From the NCBI RefSeq assembly GCF_003718715.1, contig NZ_CP033465.1, positions 1,798,001 to 1,862,000 on the forward strand: DNA of 64,000 nucleotides, given 5' to 3'. The number at the start of each line of letters is the position of its first letter. The first letter of the stretch is position 1. Under the pieces are notes generated by a model. That model was given only the letters and a program-made list of their open reading frames with translations, was not told the DNA's origin and searched no databases. Origin of the DNA: Clostridium sp. JN-1. GTDB taxonomy: Bacteria > Bacillota > Clostridia > Clostridiales > Clostridiaceae. This document shows positions 27,757 through 35,435 of this stretch, one piece after another. The position numbers and the translations under genes were made by a program.

Positions 27757-29310
27757 TTAACCAACTTTTATTCCCATTAGTCCTTCTTTAAATATATTTT
27801 CATCCATAAGTTTCATATTTGGAGATACTATTGGTTTAAAATTCATATGGGCTAATACATCCTTTCCCAAATCTATTCCTGGAGCTATTTCTTCTAAGAC
27901 CAAGCCTTCTTTAGTTAACCTAAACACTGCTCTTTCTGTAATATAGAGTACAGGCTGTTCAGCACTTACTGCATATTCACCACTAAAAGTAATTTGTTCA
28001 ACGATATCTAAGAATTTATTGAACTTACCATCTTTTTCAATTATTAACTTTCCATCTCCTACTTTTACCTTTAAACCACCTGCTGTAAAAGTACCACAAT
28101 AGACAACTTTTTTAGCATTTTGAGTTATATTAATAAGCCCTCCACATCCTGCAATCTTAGTTCCAAATTTACTAACGTTTACATTACCGAACTTATCACA
28201 CTGCGCCAATCCTAAGAAAGCTGCATCAAGACCCCCACCATCATAAAAGTCGAATTGACTAGCTTGGTCTAGTATGCTTTCTGGATTAGTTAATGCTCCA
28301 AAGCTTAAACCTCCTGCAGTCACTCCTCCTATTTCACCTGACTCTACAGTTAGGGTCATTTCATGTGCAATACCTTCTTCATTAGCAACTATAGCTACTC
28401 CTTCTGGCACACCAATTCCTAGATTAATTACTGCATTAGGTATAAGCTCCATAGCCGCTCTTCTTGCTATTACCTTTCTTTCATCAAGTGGTAATAAATC
28501 TATTGAATCTACTAGGGATTTAACTTGCCCACAATATGATGGATTATAATCCTCAACAAAGGTCTGCATATGATTCTGAGGATTTGCAGCAACTATAGCA
28601 TCAACATATATTCCTGGAATTTTAACTTTTCTTGGGTCTAGCGATCCTTTTACTACAATCTTTTCAGCTTGGACAATTACTATTCCACCTGAATTTTTAG
28701 CTGCTTGAGCCATTGCAGTTGCATCAAATGTTGCAGCTTCATTTTCTAAAGTTGCATTTCCCTTTTCGTCTGCATAAGTAGCTCTTAAAAGTACTACATT
28801 TATTGGAAAAGCTTTATATAATAAGTATTCCTTACCTTCAATGTTAACTACCTTTACTATATCCTCTATAGTAACTTCATTTAGCTTACCACCTTCAATT
28901 CTAGGGTCTATAAAGGTTTTTAATCCAACATGAGTAATTGTTCCAGGCTTTCCAGCAGCAATATCTCTATACAAATGTGATATAACTCCCTGCGGTAAGT
29001 TATATGCCTTTATTTTATTTTCTAGAGCCAATTTTTGAAGCTTTGGTGCTAATCCCCAATGACCTCCTATTACTTTATGAAGTAATCCCTCATGTCCAAG
29101 ATGATTTAATCCCCTGTCTTTGCTATCACCTTGACCTGCTGCATAAACTAATGTTAGATTTTTAGGTTCCTGCTTCTCTAAATACTTTTTTTCAATTTCT
29201 AATGTAATTTCTTCCGGATGGCCACATCCAATGAAACCACCTACTGCAACAGTATCTCCATCTTTTATTAGATCAACTGCTTGTTGCTTCGAAATAACTT
29301 TAGATTTCAT
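27757..29310 (-). CDS. Acyl-CoA:acetate CoA-transferase, propionate CoA-transferase type (copy 1)
   Basis: Family I CoA-transferase with both subunits fused (517 residues, as in propionate CoA-transferase). It moves CoA from acetyl- or butyryl-CoA to a short acid through a glutamyl-CoA intermediate. N-terminal [11 protein letters not shown] near 26; the second half has [10 protein letters not shown] near 297 and VESGEIGG, probably holding the catalytic glutamate. A sigma-54 promoter and an enhancer palindrome lie upstream and a permease gene downstream, which points to activation of an imported acid. Closely related to the copy at 35435. Confidence 0.9.
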   Translation of the reverse strand: MKSKVISKQQAVDLIKDGDTVAVGGFIGCGHPEEITLEIEKKYLEKQEPKNLTLVYAAGQGDSKDRGLNHLGHEGLLHKVIGGHWGLAPKLQKLALENKIKAYNLPQGVISHLYRDIAAGKPGTITHVGLKTFIDPRIEGGKLNEVTIEDIVKVVNIEGKEYLLYKAFPINVVLLRATYADEKGNATLENEAATFDATAMAQAAKNSGGIVIVQAEKIVVKGSLDPRKVKIPGIYVDAIVAANPQNHMQTFVEDYNPSYCGQVKSLVDSIDLLPLDERKVIARRAAMELIPNAVINLGIGVPEGVAIVANEEGIAHEMTLTVESGEIGGVTAGGLSFGALTNPESILDQASQFDFYDGGGLDAAFLGLAQCDKFGNVNVSKFGTKIAGCGGLINITQNAKKVVYCGTFTAGGLKVKVGDGKLIIEKDGKFNKFLDIVEQITFSGEYAVSAEQPVLYITERAVFRLTKEGLVLEEIAPGIDLGKDVLAHMNFKPIVSPNMKLMDENIFKEGLMGIKVG

Positions 29311-29355
29311 TTTTCAATCCCCTTCCATAATTATCTTCATCTTTTATTACTATAC

Positions 29356-29374
29356 ATAGCAGTTATAATGCCAA
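29356..29374 (-). promoter_or_regulatory. Sigma-54 promoter of CoA-transferase copy 1
   Basis: Minus-strand TTGGCATTATAACTGCTAT: GG, exactly 10 bases, GC, with TTGGCA at -24 and TGCT at -12. The predicted transcript starts some 37 bases before the gene. The same sequence with few changes precedes copy 2. Confidence 0.8.
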
Positions 29375-29459
29375 ACATAAAAATTTATTAGTATAGTTCA
29401 AGACCATACTTGTATTAACAAATAAATATCTTAAGATAATTTATTATAAAAAAAATAAA

Positions 29460-29478
29460 GTGTACACATATTGTACAC
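29460..29478. promoter_or_regulatory. Palindromic enhancer site, CoA-transferase copy 1
   Basis: GTGTACA-CATAT-TGTACAC, a perfect 7-bp inverted repeat about 110 bp upstream of the -12 element, the usual place for a sigma-54 activator. A partial second site (TTACATGTGTA) lies near 29536. Identical in the copy 2 leader. Confidence 0.7.
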
Positions 29479-29479
29479 C

Positions 29480-29837
29480 TCATTTTTACAGAAACGGCTC
29501 AACTTGTTACCTAGACTCACATTATGTAAGAAAAATTTACATGTGTATTTTTTTTACACTAAGATAATAGATTAGGAGCTAAATAGTCTTTTATGTAAGT
29601 TACTTTAGTTATGCAAAATAGAAATCTAAATTGGTAATACTATCAAAAAATAAATATGGCGTACTTTCACTTATCGTGTTATATAAAAGTTACCACACAA
29701 ATACACACACGGAAGGTAAGAAGTATACCAAGTACTAATATTGTATCCATTAATGATGAGCTTTACAACTACTAAAATTATACTCTAAGATTAGACTATA
29801 TTTTCCTCTAACTTTAAAAAGTATGTTTATTAAAAGC
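29480..29837. other. Non-coding stretch between etfA and the CoA-transferase leader
   Basis: No gene seen. The 20-mer TACTAAAATTATACTCTAAG (29770-29789) is shared with the ISLre2 flank at 21264, which suggests an old insertion or its excision. The rest is AT-rich without recognisable coding potential. Confidence 0.5.
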
Positions 29838-29872
29838 AAAAATCTCTTCATATAATTTATAAAGAGATTTTT
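29838..29872 (-). terminator. Rho-independent terminator of the crt-etfA operon
   Basis: AAAAATCTCTT/AAGAGATTTTT, a perfect 11-bp stem with a 13-base loop, 25 bp after the etfA stop codon and ending in a T run on the minus strand. Confidence 0.85.
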
Positions 29873-29896
29873 ACCACTTTTATTCAATATTACATT

Positions 29897-30901
29897 TTAC
29901 TTGTTAAATTCTTTTATCTGAGCTATCATTTCAGGTATTACTTTAGTGTAATCACCAACTATAGCAAGATCTGCTGCCTGCATTATTGCAGCTGAATCAT
30001 CTTTGTTTATAGCAATTATGAAATCACTATCTTGCATTCCTGCTAAATGCTGTATTGCACCTGATATTCCACAAGCTATATATAAATTAGGTCTTACAGT
30101 TTTACCTGTTTGTCCTACTTGATATGCTTTATCTATCCAGCCGTTATCTACAGCTGCACGTGAAGCGGATATTGTTCCGCCTAATAAGTCTGCAAGTTCT
30201 TTTAGCATATTGAATCCTTCTGGACTGCCAAGTCCTCTTCCTCCTGATACAAGAACTTTAGCATCTCCTATATCTGCTATATTCTTAGCTGATTTTACTA
30301 CTTCCTGTATCTTTGTTCTTATGTCATCTTCTTTTACATCGATATTTACTTTTTCTATATTTCCTCTTCTGCTGCTGTCTTTTTCTAATTTTTCAAATAC
30401 TCCAGGTCTTACTGTTGACATCTGCGGTCTGTGATCAGTACATGCTATTGTAGCCATCAAGTTTCCACCGAATGCTGGTCTTGTCATAAGTAAGTTCCTG
30501 CCTTCTTCATCTATGTCAAGTCCTGTACAATCTGCTGTAAGTCCTGTTGAAAGTCTTGCAGATACTCTAGGTCCAAGATCTCTTCCTATAAATGTTGCAC
30601 CAACTAAAAGTATTTCTGGTTTTCTAGTTGTAACAAGTTCATTTATTACATTTGCATATGCATCAGTTGTATAATTTTTTAAGTTTGGATTATCTACACA
30701 TATAACTTTATCTGCTCCATAAGCTGCTAATTCTTTTGCAAGATTATCTACATTGCTTCCAAGAAGCAGAGCTGTTACTTCTTCGCCTAATTTATTTGCC
30801 AATTCTTTTCCTTTTCCGACTAACTCTAGGGCTACTTTCTGAAGTTTTCCGTCTCTTTGTTCAGCAAATACCCATACACCTTTATAATCTGCTATACTCA
30901 T
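29897..30901 (-). CDS. etfA: Electron transfer flavoprotein alpha subunit
   Basis: FAD-binding partner of EtfB; together they pass electrons from NADH to butyryl-CoA dehydrogenase and, in clostridia, bifurcate to ferredoxin. The 334 residues have the C-terminal FAD motif VSGGRGLGSPEGF near 218, then GASRAAVD-type SASRAAVDNGW and VGQTGKTVRPNLYIACGISGAIQH near 265-290. It starts 21 bp after etfB and ends at a strong terminator, closing the operon. Confidence 0.97.
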   Translation of the reverse strand: MSIADYKGVWVFAEQRDGKLQKVALELVGKGKELANKLGEEVTALLLGSNVDNLAKELAAYGADKVICVDNPNLKNYTTDAYANVINELVTTRKPEILLVGATFIGRDLGPRVSARLSTGLTADCTGLDIDEEGRNLLMTRPAFGGNLMATIACTDHRPQMSTVRPGVFEKLEKDSSRRGNIEKVNIDVKEDDIRTKIQEVVKSAKNIADIGDAKVLVSGGRGLGSPEGFNMLKELADLLGGTISASRAAVDNGWIDKAYQVGQTGKTVRPNLYIACGISGAIQHLAGMQDSDFIIAINKDDSAAIMQAADLAIVGDYTKVIPEMIAQIKEFNK

Positions 30902-30922
30902 GTTTAAATCCCTCCTATAAAT

Positions 30923-31702
30923 TTAGATGAAATGTTTCTCTTTTAGTTTTGCAACTCCGTATGCTGCTGCTTCTTTATATGGCTTATCTATAAGTTCGCC
31001 CTTTCCTTTTGCTGCTTTTGGCCATGATTTTTTAACTTTTGTTGGTGAACCTTTAAGTCCAAGAAGGGATTTATCTACATCTATGTCATCTGCTGTCCAC
31101 AATTTTACTTCCTTCTTGTAAGCTTCAAATATTTTTGGCATGTACATATATCTTGGCTCATTCAATTCTTTTATTGCAGTTAAAAGAACTGGTGTCTTTA
31201 CTTTTACTACTTCATATCCATCTTCAAGAGATTTCCTTACAGTAAGTTCATTTCCGCTTATCTTTACATCTTCTACATATGTTACCTGCGGTATTCCAAG
31301 GTGTTCTGCTATTTCTGGTCCTACTTGTGCAGTATCTCCATCTATAGCCTGTCTTCCGGCAAATATTATATCATAATCTAATTTTCTAAGTGCTCCTGCA
31401 AGTGCATTTGATGTAGCTAGTGTATCTGCTCCTGCAAATGCTCTATCAGAAATTAATATTGCTTCATCAGCACCCATTGCGAGAGCTTCCCTTAAAGCCT
31501 TATCGGCCTGTGGAGGTCCCATGCTGATTACTGTAACTTTTGCTCCTTCACTTTCCTTTAATTGAAGTGCTCCTTCAAGTGCATTTTTGTCATCTGGGTT
31601 TATTATTGATGGAACTCCCTCTCTTATAAGTGTTCCAGTCTTTGGATCTATTTTAACTTCGTTAGTATCAGGTACTTGTTTTAAGCAAACTACTATATTC
31701 AT
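30923..31702 (-). CDS. etfB: Electron transfer flavoprotein beta subunit
   Basis: Second subunit of the Bcd-Etf complex. The 259 residues carry the typical N terminus MNIVVCLKQVPDT and the family signature region near 155-185 (VRKSLEDGYEVVKVKTPVLL). Length matches the family. It lies 13 bp downstream of bcd in an unbroken crt-bcd-etfB-etfA order, the standard butyrate operon of clostridia, although thl and hbd are not in their usual place after etfA. Confidence 0.97.
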   Translation of the reverse strand: MNIVVCLKQVPDTNEVKIDPKTGTLIREGVPSIINPDDKNALEGALQLKESEGAKVTVISMGPPQADKALREALAMGADEAILISDRAFAGADTLATSNALAGALRKLDYDIIFAGRQAIDGDTAQVGPEIAEHLGIPQVTYVEDVKISGNELTVRKSLEDGYEVVKVKTPVLLTAIKELNEPRYMYMPKIFEAYKKEVKLWTADDIDVDKSLLGLKGSPTKVKKSWPKAAKGKGELIDKPYKEAAAYGVAKLKEKHFI

Positions 31703-31715
31703 ATGTTTAACCCTC

Positions 31716-32858
31716 CTATTTCCTTAACAAATTGCTTGCAATAACCATCTTTTGAACTTCTGATGTTCCTTCATATATTTCAGTTATCTTTGCATCTCTC
31801 ATCATTCTCTCAAGTGGGTAATCCTTTGTATATCCATATCCGCCTAAGATCTGAACTGCTTTAGTTGTAACAAACATTGCAGTTTCTGCTGCAAACAATT
31901 TTGCTTCTGCTGCATCCATTGTGAACGGCATTCCTTCTTGTTTCTTCCAAGCTGCTTTGTATACAAGATATTTTGCTGCTTCTACTTTAGTTTTCATTTC
32001 AGCTACATACCATTGTAATCCCTGGAATGCTGAAAGTGGTTTTCCAAATTGTTTTCTTTCTTTCATGTAGTTTATAGCATACTCAAGTGCTCCTTCTGCT
32101 ATTCCAAGAGCTTGTGCTCCTATTCCTATTCTGCCTCCGTCAAGTGTCATCATTGCAACTTTGAAACCTTTTCCTTCTTTTCCAAGAAGATTTGCTGCAG
32201 GTATTCTTAAATCTTCATATATAAGTTCTGTTGTTGAAGATCCTCTTATACCCATCTTATCTTCTACTTTTCCTATTGTAAATCCGGGCATTCCTCTCTC
32301 AATTATAAATGCTGATATACCTTTTGTTCCCCTGCTCTTATCTGTCATAGCAAAAGTTACAAAAGTATCTGCATATCCACCATTTGTAATGAATATCTTG
32401 GAACCATTTAATACATAATAATCTCCGTCTTTTTTTGCTGTAGTCTGCTGTGCTGCAGAATCTGTTCCTGCATTTGGTTCAGTTAGAGCAAATGCTCCTA
32501 TCTTCTTTCCGCTGAATAAATCTGGAAGATATCTTTTCTTTTGATCTTCTGTACCAAAGTTGTATATTGGCCATGAGCACAGTGATGTATGTGCTGAAAA
32601 AGCAGTTGAAGTAGTTGTACAAGCTTTTGCAAGTTCTTCTACTACCATTATATAGCTTAAATAATCAGCACCAGCTCCGCCTAATTCCTTAGGATACGGC
32701 ATACCCATCATGTTATACTTAGCCATTTTCTTCATTGTTTCTATTGGGTATCTTTCTGTTGCATCGACTTCTTTAGCTAAAGGCTCTACCTCATTTTTTA
32801 CAAATTCAGCTGCCATTTGTTTTACTAATTCTTGTTCCTTTGTCAAACCAAAATTCAT
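31716..32858 (-). CDS. bcd: Butyryl-CoA dehydrogenase
   Basis: Flavoenzyme reducing crotonyl-CoA to butyryl-CoA with electrons from EtfAB. The 380 residues show acyl-CoA dehydrogenase features: FALTEPNAGTDS near 126, FITNGGYADTFV near 156, QILGGYGYTKDYPLERMMRDA near 337 and the catalytic glutamate in ITEIYEGTSEVQ near 363. It follows crt by 12 bp. Its place between crt and etfBA supports Bcd rather than another acyl-CoA dehydrogenase. Confidence 0.96.
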   Translation of the reverse strand: MNFGLTKEQELVKQMAAEFVKNEVEPLAKEVDATERYPIETMKKMAKYNMMGMPYPKELGGAGADYLSYIMVVEELAKACTTTSTAFSAHTSLCSWPIYNFGTEDQKKRYLPDLFSGKKIGAFALTEPNAGTDSAAQQTTAKKDGDYYVLNGSKIFITNGGYADTFVTFAMTDKSRGTKGISAFIIERGMPGFTIGKVEDKMGIRGSSTTELIYEDLRIPAANLLGKEGKGFKVAMMTLDGGRIGIGAQALGIAEGALEYAINYMKERKQFGKPLSAFQGLQWYVAEMKTKVEAAKYLVYKAAWKKQEGMPFTMDAAEAKLFAAETAMFVTTKAVQILGGYGYTKDYPLERMMRDAKITEIYEGTSEVQKMVIASNLLRK

Positions 32859-32870
32859 TACATTAACCTC

Positions 32871-33650
32871 CTATCTATTCTTAAAACATTTGTCTCTCTT
32901 CTCAACAAATGCAGTCATACCTTCTTTTTGATCTTCTGTTGCAAAACACAGTCCAAAAACTGCTGTTTCGTATGAAAGACCTGTATCTATATCGCATTGT
33001 ATTCCTTTATTTATTGCAGCTTTACACATTTTAACTGCTATAGGTGCATTTGCTGCTATAGTATTTGCAAGATCCTTTGCTTCTTTCATCAAATTCTCTG
33101 GTTCTACTACTTTGTTTACAAGACCTACTCTATATGCTTCATTTGCATCAATGATTTTAGCAGTGTATATAAGTTCTTTTGCCATTCCTGGTCCAATTGT
33201 TCTTGCAAGTCTCTGTGTTCCGCCGCATCCTGGTGTGATTCCAAGACCTGCCTCTGGCTGTCCGAATTTAGCCTTAGTTGAAGCTATTCTTATATCACAA
33301 GCAAGTGATAGTTCACAGCCGCCTCCAAGTGCAAAACCGTTTACTGCAGCTATTACTGGTTTTTCAAGATTTTCTAATTTTCTGAAAGCTTCGTTTCCAG
33401 TCATTCCGAACTCTCTTCCGCCTTCAGTATTCATATCTTTCATTTGAGTTATGTCAGCGCCTGCAACAAAAGCTCTGCCTGCACCTGTAACTATTACAGC
33501 AAGTATTTCGCTGTCTTTAGCAATTTCATCAACAACAGCACTGATATCTACAAAAGTCTCCGTATTTAAAGCATTTAGTGCCTTAGGTCTGTTAATAGTA
33601 ACTATAGCTATTTTTCCATCCTTTTCAAAGGTAAGATTTTTAAACTCCAT
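32871..33650 (-). CDS. crt: 3-hydroxybutyryl-CoA dehydratase (crotonase)
   Basis: Reversibly dehydrates (S)-3-hydroxybutyryl-CoA to crotonyl-CoA. The 259 residues match clostridial Crt, with the oxyanion-hole stretch AGADITQMKDM near 64 and catalytic glutamates in the region GGGCELSLACDIRIAS near 108 and FGQPEAGLGITPGCGGTQ near 129. GTAAGGAGGATCAAGT precedes the ATG. First gene of the crt-bcd-etfBA cluster. A C-terminal relic of a second crt lies at 35238. Confidence 0.97.
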   Translation of the reverse strand: MEFKNLTFEKDGKIAIVTINRPKALNALNTETFVDISAVVDEIAKDSEILAVIVTGAGRAFVAGADITQMKDMNTEGGREFGMTGNEAFRKLENLEKPVIAAVNGFALGGGCELSLACDIRIASTKAKFGQPEAGLGITPGCGGTQRLARTIGPGMAKELIYTAKIIDANEAYRVGLVNKVVEPENLMKEAKDLANTIAANAPIAVKMCKAAINKGIQCDIDTGLSYETAVFGLCFATEDQKEGMTAFVEKRDKCFKNR

Positions 33651-33702
33651 TACTTGATCCTCCTTACAATTTACTTGTTTATCTTATATGTTTTGTACTT
33701 CT

Positions 33703-33718
33703 CCTGCATGAATGCAGG
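33703..33718. other. Small perfect hairpin between maoC and crt
   Basis: CCTGCAT-GA-ATGCAGG, 7-bp arms with minimal loop and no T tract. Possibly an mRNA processing or stability element separating maoC from the crt operon. No good sigma-A promoter was identified for crt. Confidence 0.4.
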
Positions 33719-33751
33719 AAATACTAAAACTCTTCTATATAATTGGAATTC

Positions 33752-34174
33752 TTATTTCTTTTTAGGTGGCATAACTAATGCTTCCCCATCAATAACTACT
33801 TTTCCATGTTGGTTAGTACATACAGTCTTTAACTTAACTCTATTTTTTTCTACATTCATTTCTATAACTTCTACTTCTGCCTTTATTGTATCTCCAATAT
33901 AGACTGGTGCTGTAAATTTAACCTGCTGTCCCATGTATATGGTTCCTGGTCCTGGAAGGTGCATTCCTAAGCAATTGGAAATAAGACCTGTTACTAATAT
34001 TCCATGTGCTACTCTTCCTTTAAACATTGTTTGTTCTGAAGCAACCTGATTCACATGAGCTGGATTTAAATCTCCAGTAATTCCAGCAAAAAGATATACG
34101 TCTGTTTCAGATATAGTTTTTTCAACAGAAGCTTTATCTCCTAATTTTATTTCATTAATACTTAAACCTTGCAT
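33752..34174 (-). CDS. MaoC-like (R)-specific enoyl-CoA hydratase
   Basis: Hot-dog fold hydratase. The 140 residues carry the hydratase-2 signature DLNPAHVN (about residues 36-43) with the catalytic Asp and His, and AHGIL near 57. Such enzymes interconvert (R)-3-hydroxyacyl-CoA and enoyl-CoA. Placed 101 bp before crt, it would let the pathway accept the R isomer while Crt handles S. GGAGGAAGAAGT precedes the ATG. Related proteins phosphotransbutyrylase-associated in clostridia are an alternative. Confidence 0.85.
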   Translation of the reverse strand: MQGLSINEIKLGDKASVEKTISETDVYLFAGITGDLNPAHVNQVASEQTMFKGRVAHGILVTGLISNCLGMHLPGPGTIYMGQQVKFTAPVYIGDTIKAEVEVIEMNVEKNRVKLKTVCTNQHGKVVIDGEALVMPPKKK

Positions 34175-34360
34175 ACTTCTTCCTCCTTAATACTATATTT
34201 TCTTGAATAAGATATGCACATTAAAAGTTTAATAATGTAATTGATTATTGACTAAATGGTTAAAGGTCCACAGCTTTTAAAAGTCTACAGCCTTTTAAAA
34301 CCTTTAGCCCATAACTACACTATAATTTTTTAATAAGATCCTAAATTATCTTTGTTTTAA
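34175..34360. other. Non-coding stretch upstream of maoC
   Basis: About 185 bases with no gene. It contains a near-direct repeat (CACAGCTTTTAAAAG and ACAGCCTTTTAAAAC, 34270-34301). No sigma-54 pattern GG-N10-GC of good quality and no clear Rex operator were seen. Confidence 0.4.
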
Positions 34361-34510
34361 TTATATTATCCTTTCAATAACAATTGCTGTCCCTTGTCCT
34401 TCACCTATACATAAGGTTGCAAAACCTTTTTTAGCAACCCTTTTATCATTTCATGTATAAATGTAACTAATATTCTATCCTATGACATTCTTATTGGATG
34501 GTTTGCATCC
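34361..34510 (-). pseudogene. Thiolase C-terminal relic
   Basis: Minus-strand translation gives, with frame breaks, HPIRMS, RILVTFIHEM, RVAKKGFATLCIGEGQGTAI and VIERII then stop. This is the conserved C terminus of acetyl-CoA acetyltransferase, including the active-site loop CIGxGxGTA. One base is lost between HEM and the next segment, and everything before the histidine motif is gone. Confidence 0.85.
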
Positions 34511-34521
34511 AATTTCATTTC

Positions 34522-34565
34522 GACTATCAACTATTTTTTGTCATTTAGTAAACAAATTAAATTAA
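34522..34565 (-). pseudogene. Duplicated 3' tail of rex
   Basis: 34527-34559 matches 34567-34599 at 28 of 33 positions. It translates LICLLNDKK then stop, against LSCLLKDKE then stop for the real rex end. Only the last codons are repeated, so this is a scar of an old tandem duplication. Confidence 0.75.
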
Positions 34566-34570
34566 GTTAA

Positions 34571-35203
34571 CTATTCTTTGTCCTTTAATAAACAACTTAA
34601 CGTAAGTAAACTATCACTTAAATGAACATTTCCGATTTTTACATCATCAGGAATAACTAAATCTACAGGAGCAAAGTTCCAAATCCCTTTAACGCCATTT
34701 TCAACTAAAATATCACATACTTTTTGTGCATTATTTCTAGGCACACATACTACACCAATATCTATATGGTTTTCTTGTAAGTATCCTGGTAAACAATCTA
34801 TATCCCTTACACTTATATCTCTTATCTTTATTCCAACCAATTTAGGATTGATATCAAATAGTGATTCAAGAGTAAATCCAAGTTTTTCAAACCTCGTATA
34901 GTTTGCTATGGCCTGCCCTATGTTTCCTGCTCCTACTATTACTGTTTTGTAAGTTTTAGTAAGCCCCAAAATATTTCTTATTCCATTATACAGCTCACTT
35001 ACATTATAACCATAACCCTGCTGGCCAAAATCTCCAAAACAATTCAAATCCTGTCTGATCTGGGACGCTGTAAAACCTATCTTTCCACTTAATTTTTTTG
35101 AAGAAATTCTATCGACATCATTTTTTAGTAATTCCCCAAGATACCTATGATACTTAGGCAATCTTTTTATAACAGCCATTGATATATTTTTTTTCTTCTC
35201 CAT
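34571..35203 (-). CDS. rex: Redox-sensing repressor Rex
   Basis: NADH/NAD-responsive DNA-binding repressor of fermentation genes. The 210 residues hold an N-terminal winged helix (ISSKKLSGKIGFTASQIRQD near 33) and a Rossmann domain with VGAGNIGQAIANY near 92. Rex genes neighbour crt operons in several clostridia, so it probably represses crt-bcd-etfBA when NADH is low. No consensus operator (TTGTTAA-N4-TTAACAA) was found here. The ATG has only a weak AGAAG ribosome site. Confidence 0.94.
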   Translation of the reverse strand: MEKKKNISMAVIKRLPKYHRYLGELLKNDVDRISSKKLSGKIGFTASQIRQDLNCFGDFGQQGYGYNVSELYNGIRNILGLTKTYKTVIVGAGNIGQAIANYTRFEKLGFTLESLFDINPKLVGIKIRDISVRDIDCLPGYLQENHIDIGVVCVPRNNAQKVCDILVENGVKGIWNFAPVDLVIPDDVKIGNVHLSDSLLTLSCLLKDKE

Positions 35204-35237
35204 ACTAAATCAATATGTTCAGTTTATTTATTATTAA

Positions 35238-35435
35238 AGTTCGTTTCTCTTTAAATGCTGACATACCTTCCTTTTGATCTTCTGCCGCAAAACATAAACC
35301 AAATAAATCCTTTTAAATTATCATTCCTGTTTCTATATAACTTTCAGTACCTTTATTTATAACTGTTTTTGAATATCTTACAGCTGACTGTAATTTAGAA
35401 ACAATGTTTTCAGCTGAAGTTATAGCCTCAAGCAT
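35238..35435 (-). pseudogene. Crotonase C-terminal relic
   Basis: Beginning at an ATG that overlaps the end of CoA-transferase copy 2, the translation reads SKLQSAVRYSKTVINKGTES, a stop, then FGLCFAAEDQKEGMSAFKEKR. It aligns with the last 55 residues of the intact crt (FGLCFATEDQKEGMTAFVEKR). The rest of the gene is missing. Confidence 0.85.

Noticed and set aside
33703-33718. Terminator between maoC and crt
   Set aside because: A perfect short stem but no T tract, so listed only as a hairpin.
34370-34400. Sigma-54-like GG-N10-GC upstream of maoC
   Set aside because: The spacing fits but flanking bases do not (AAGGACA), and it lies inside the thiolase relic codons CIGEGQGTA.
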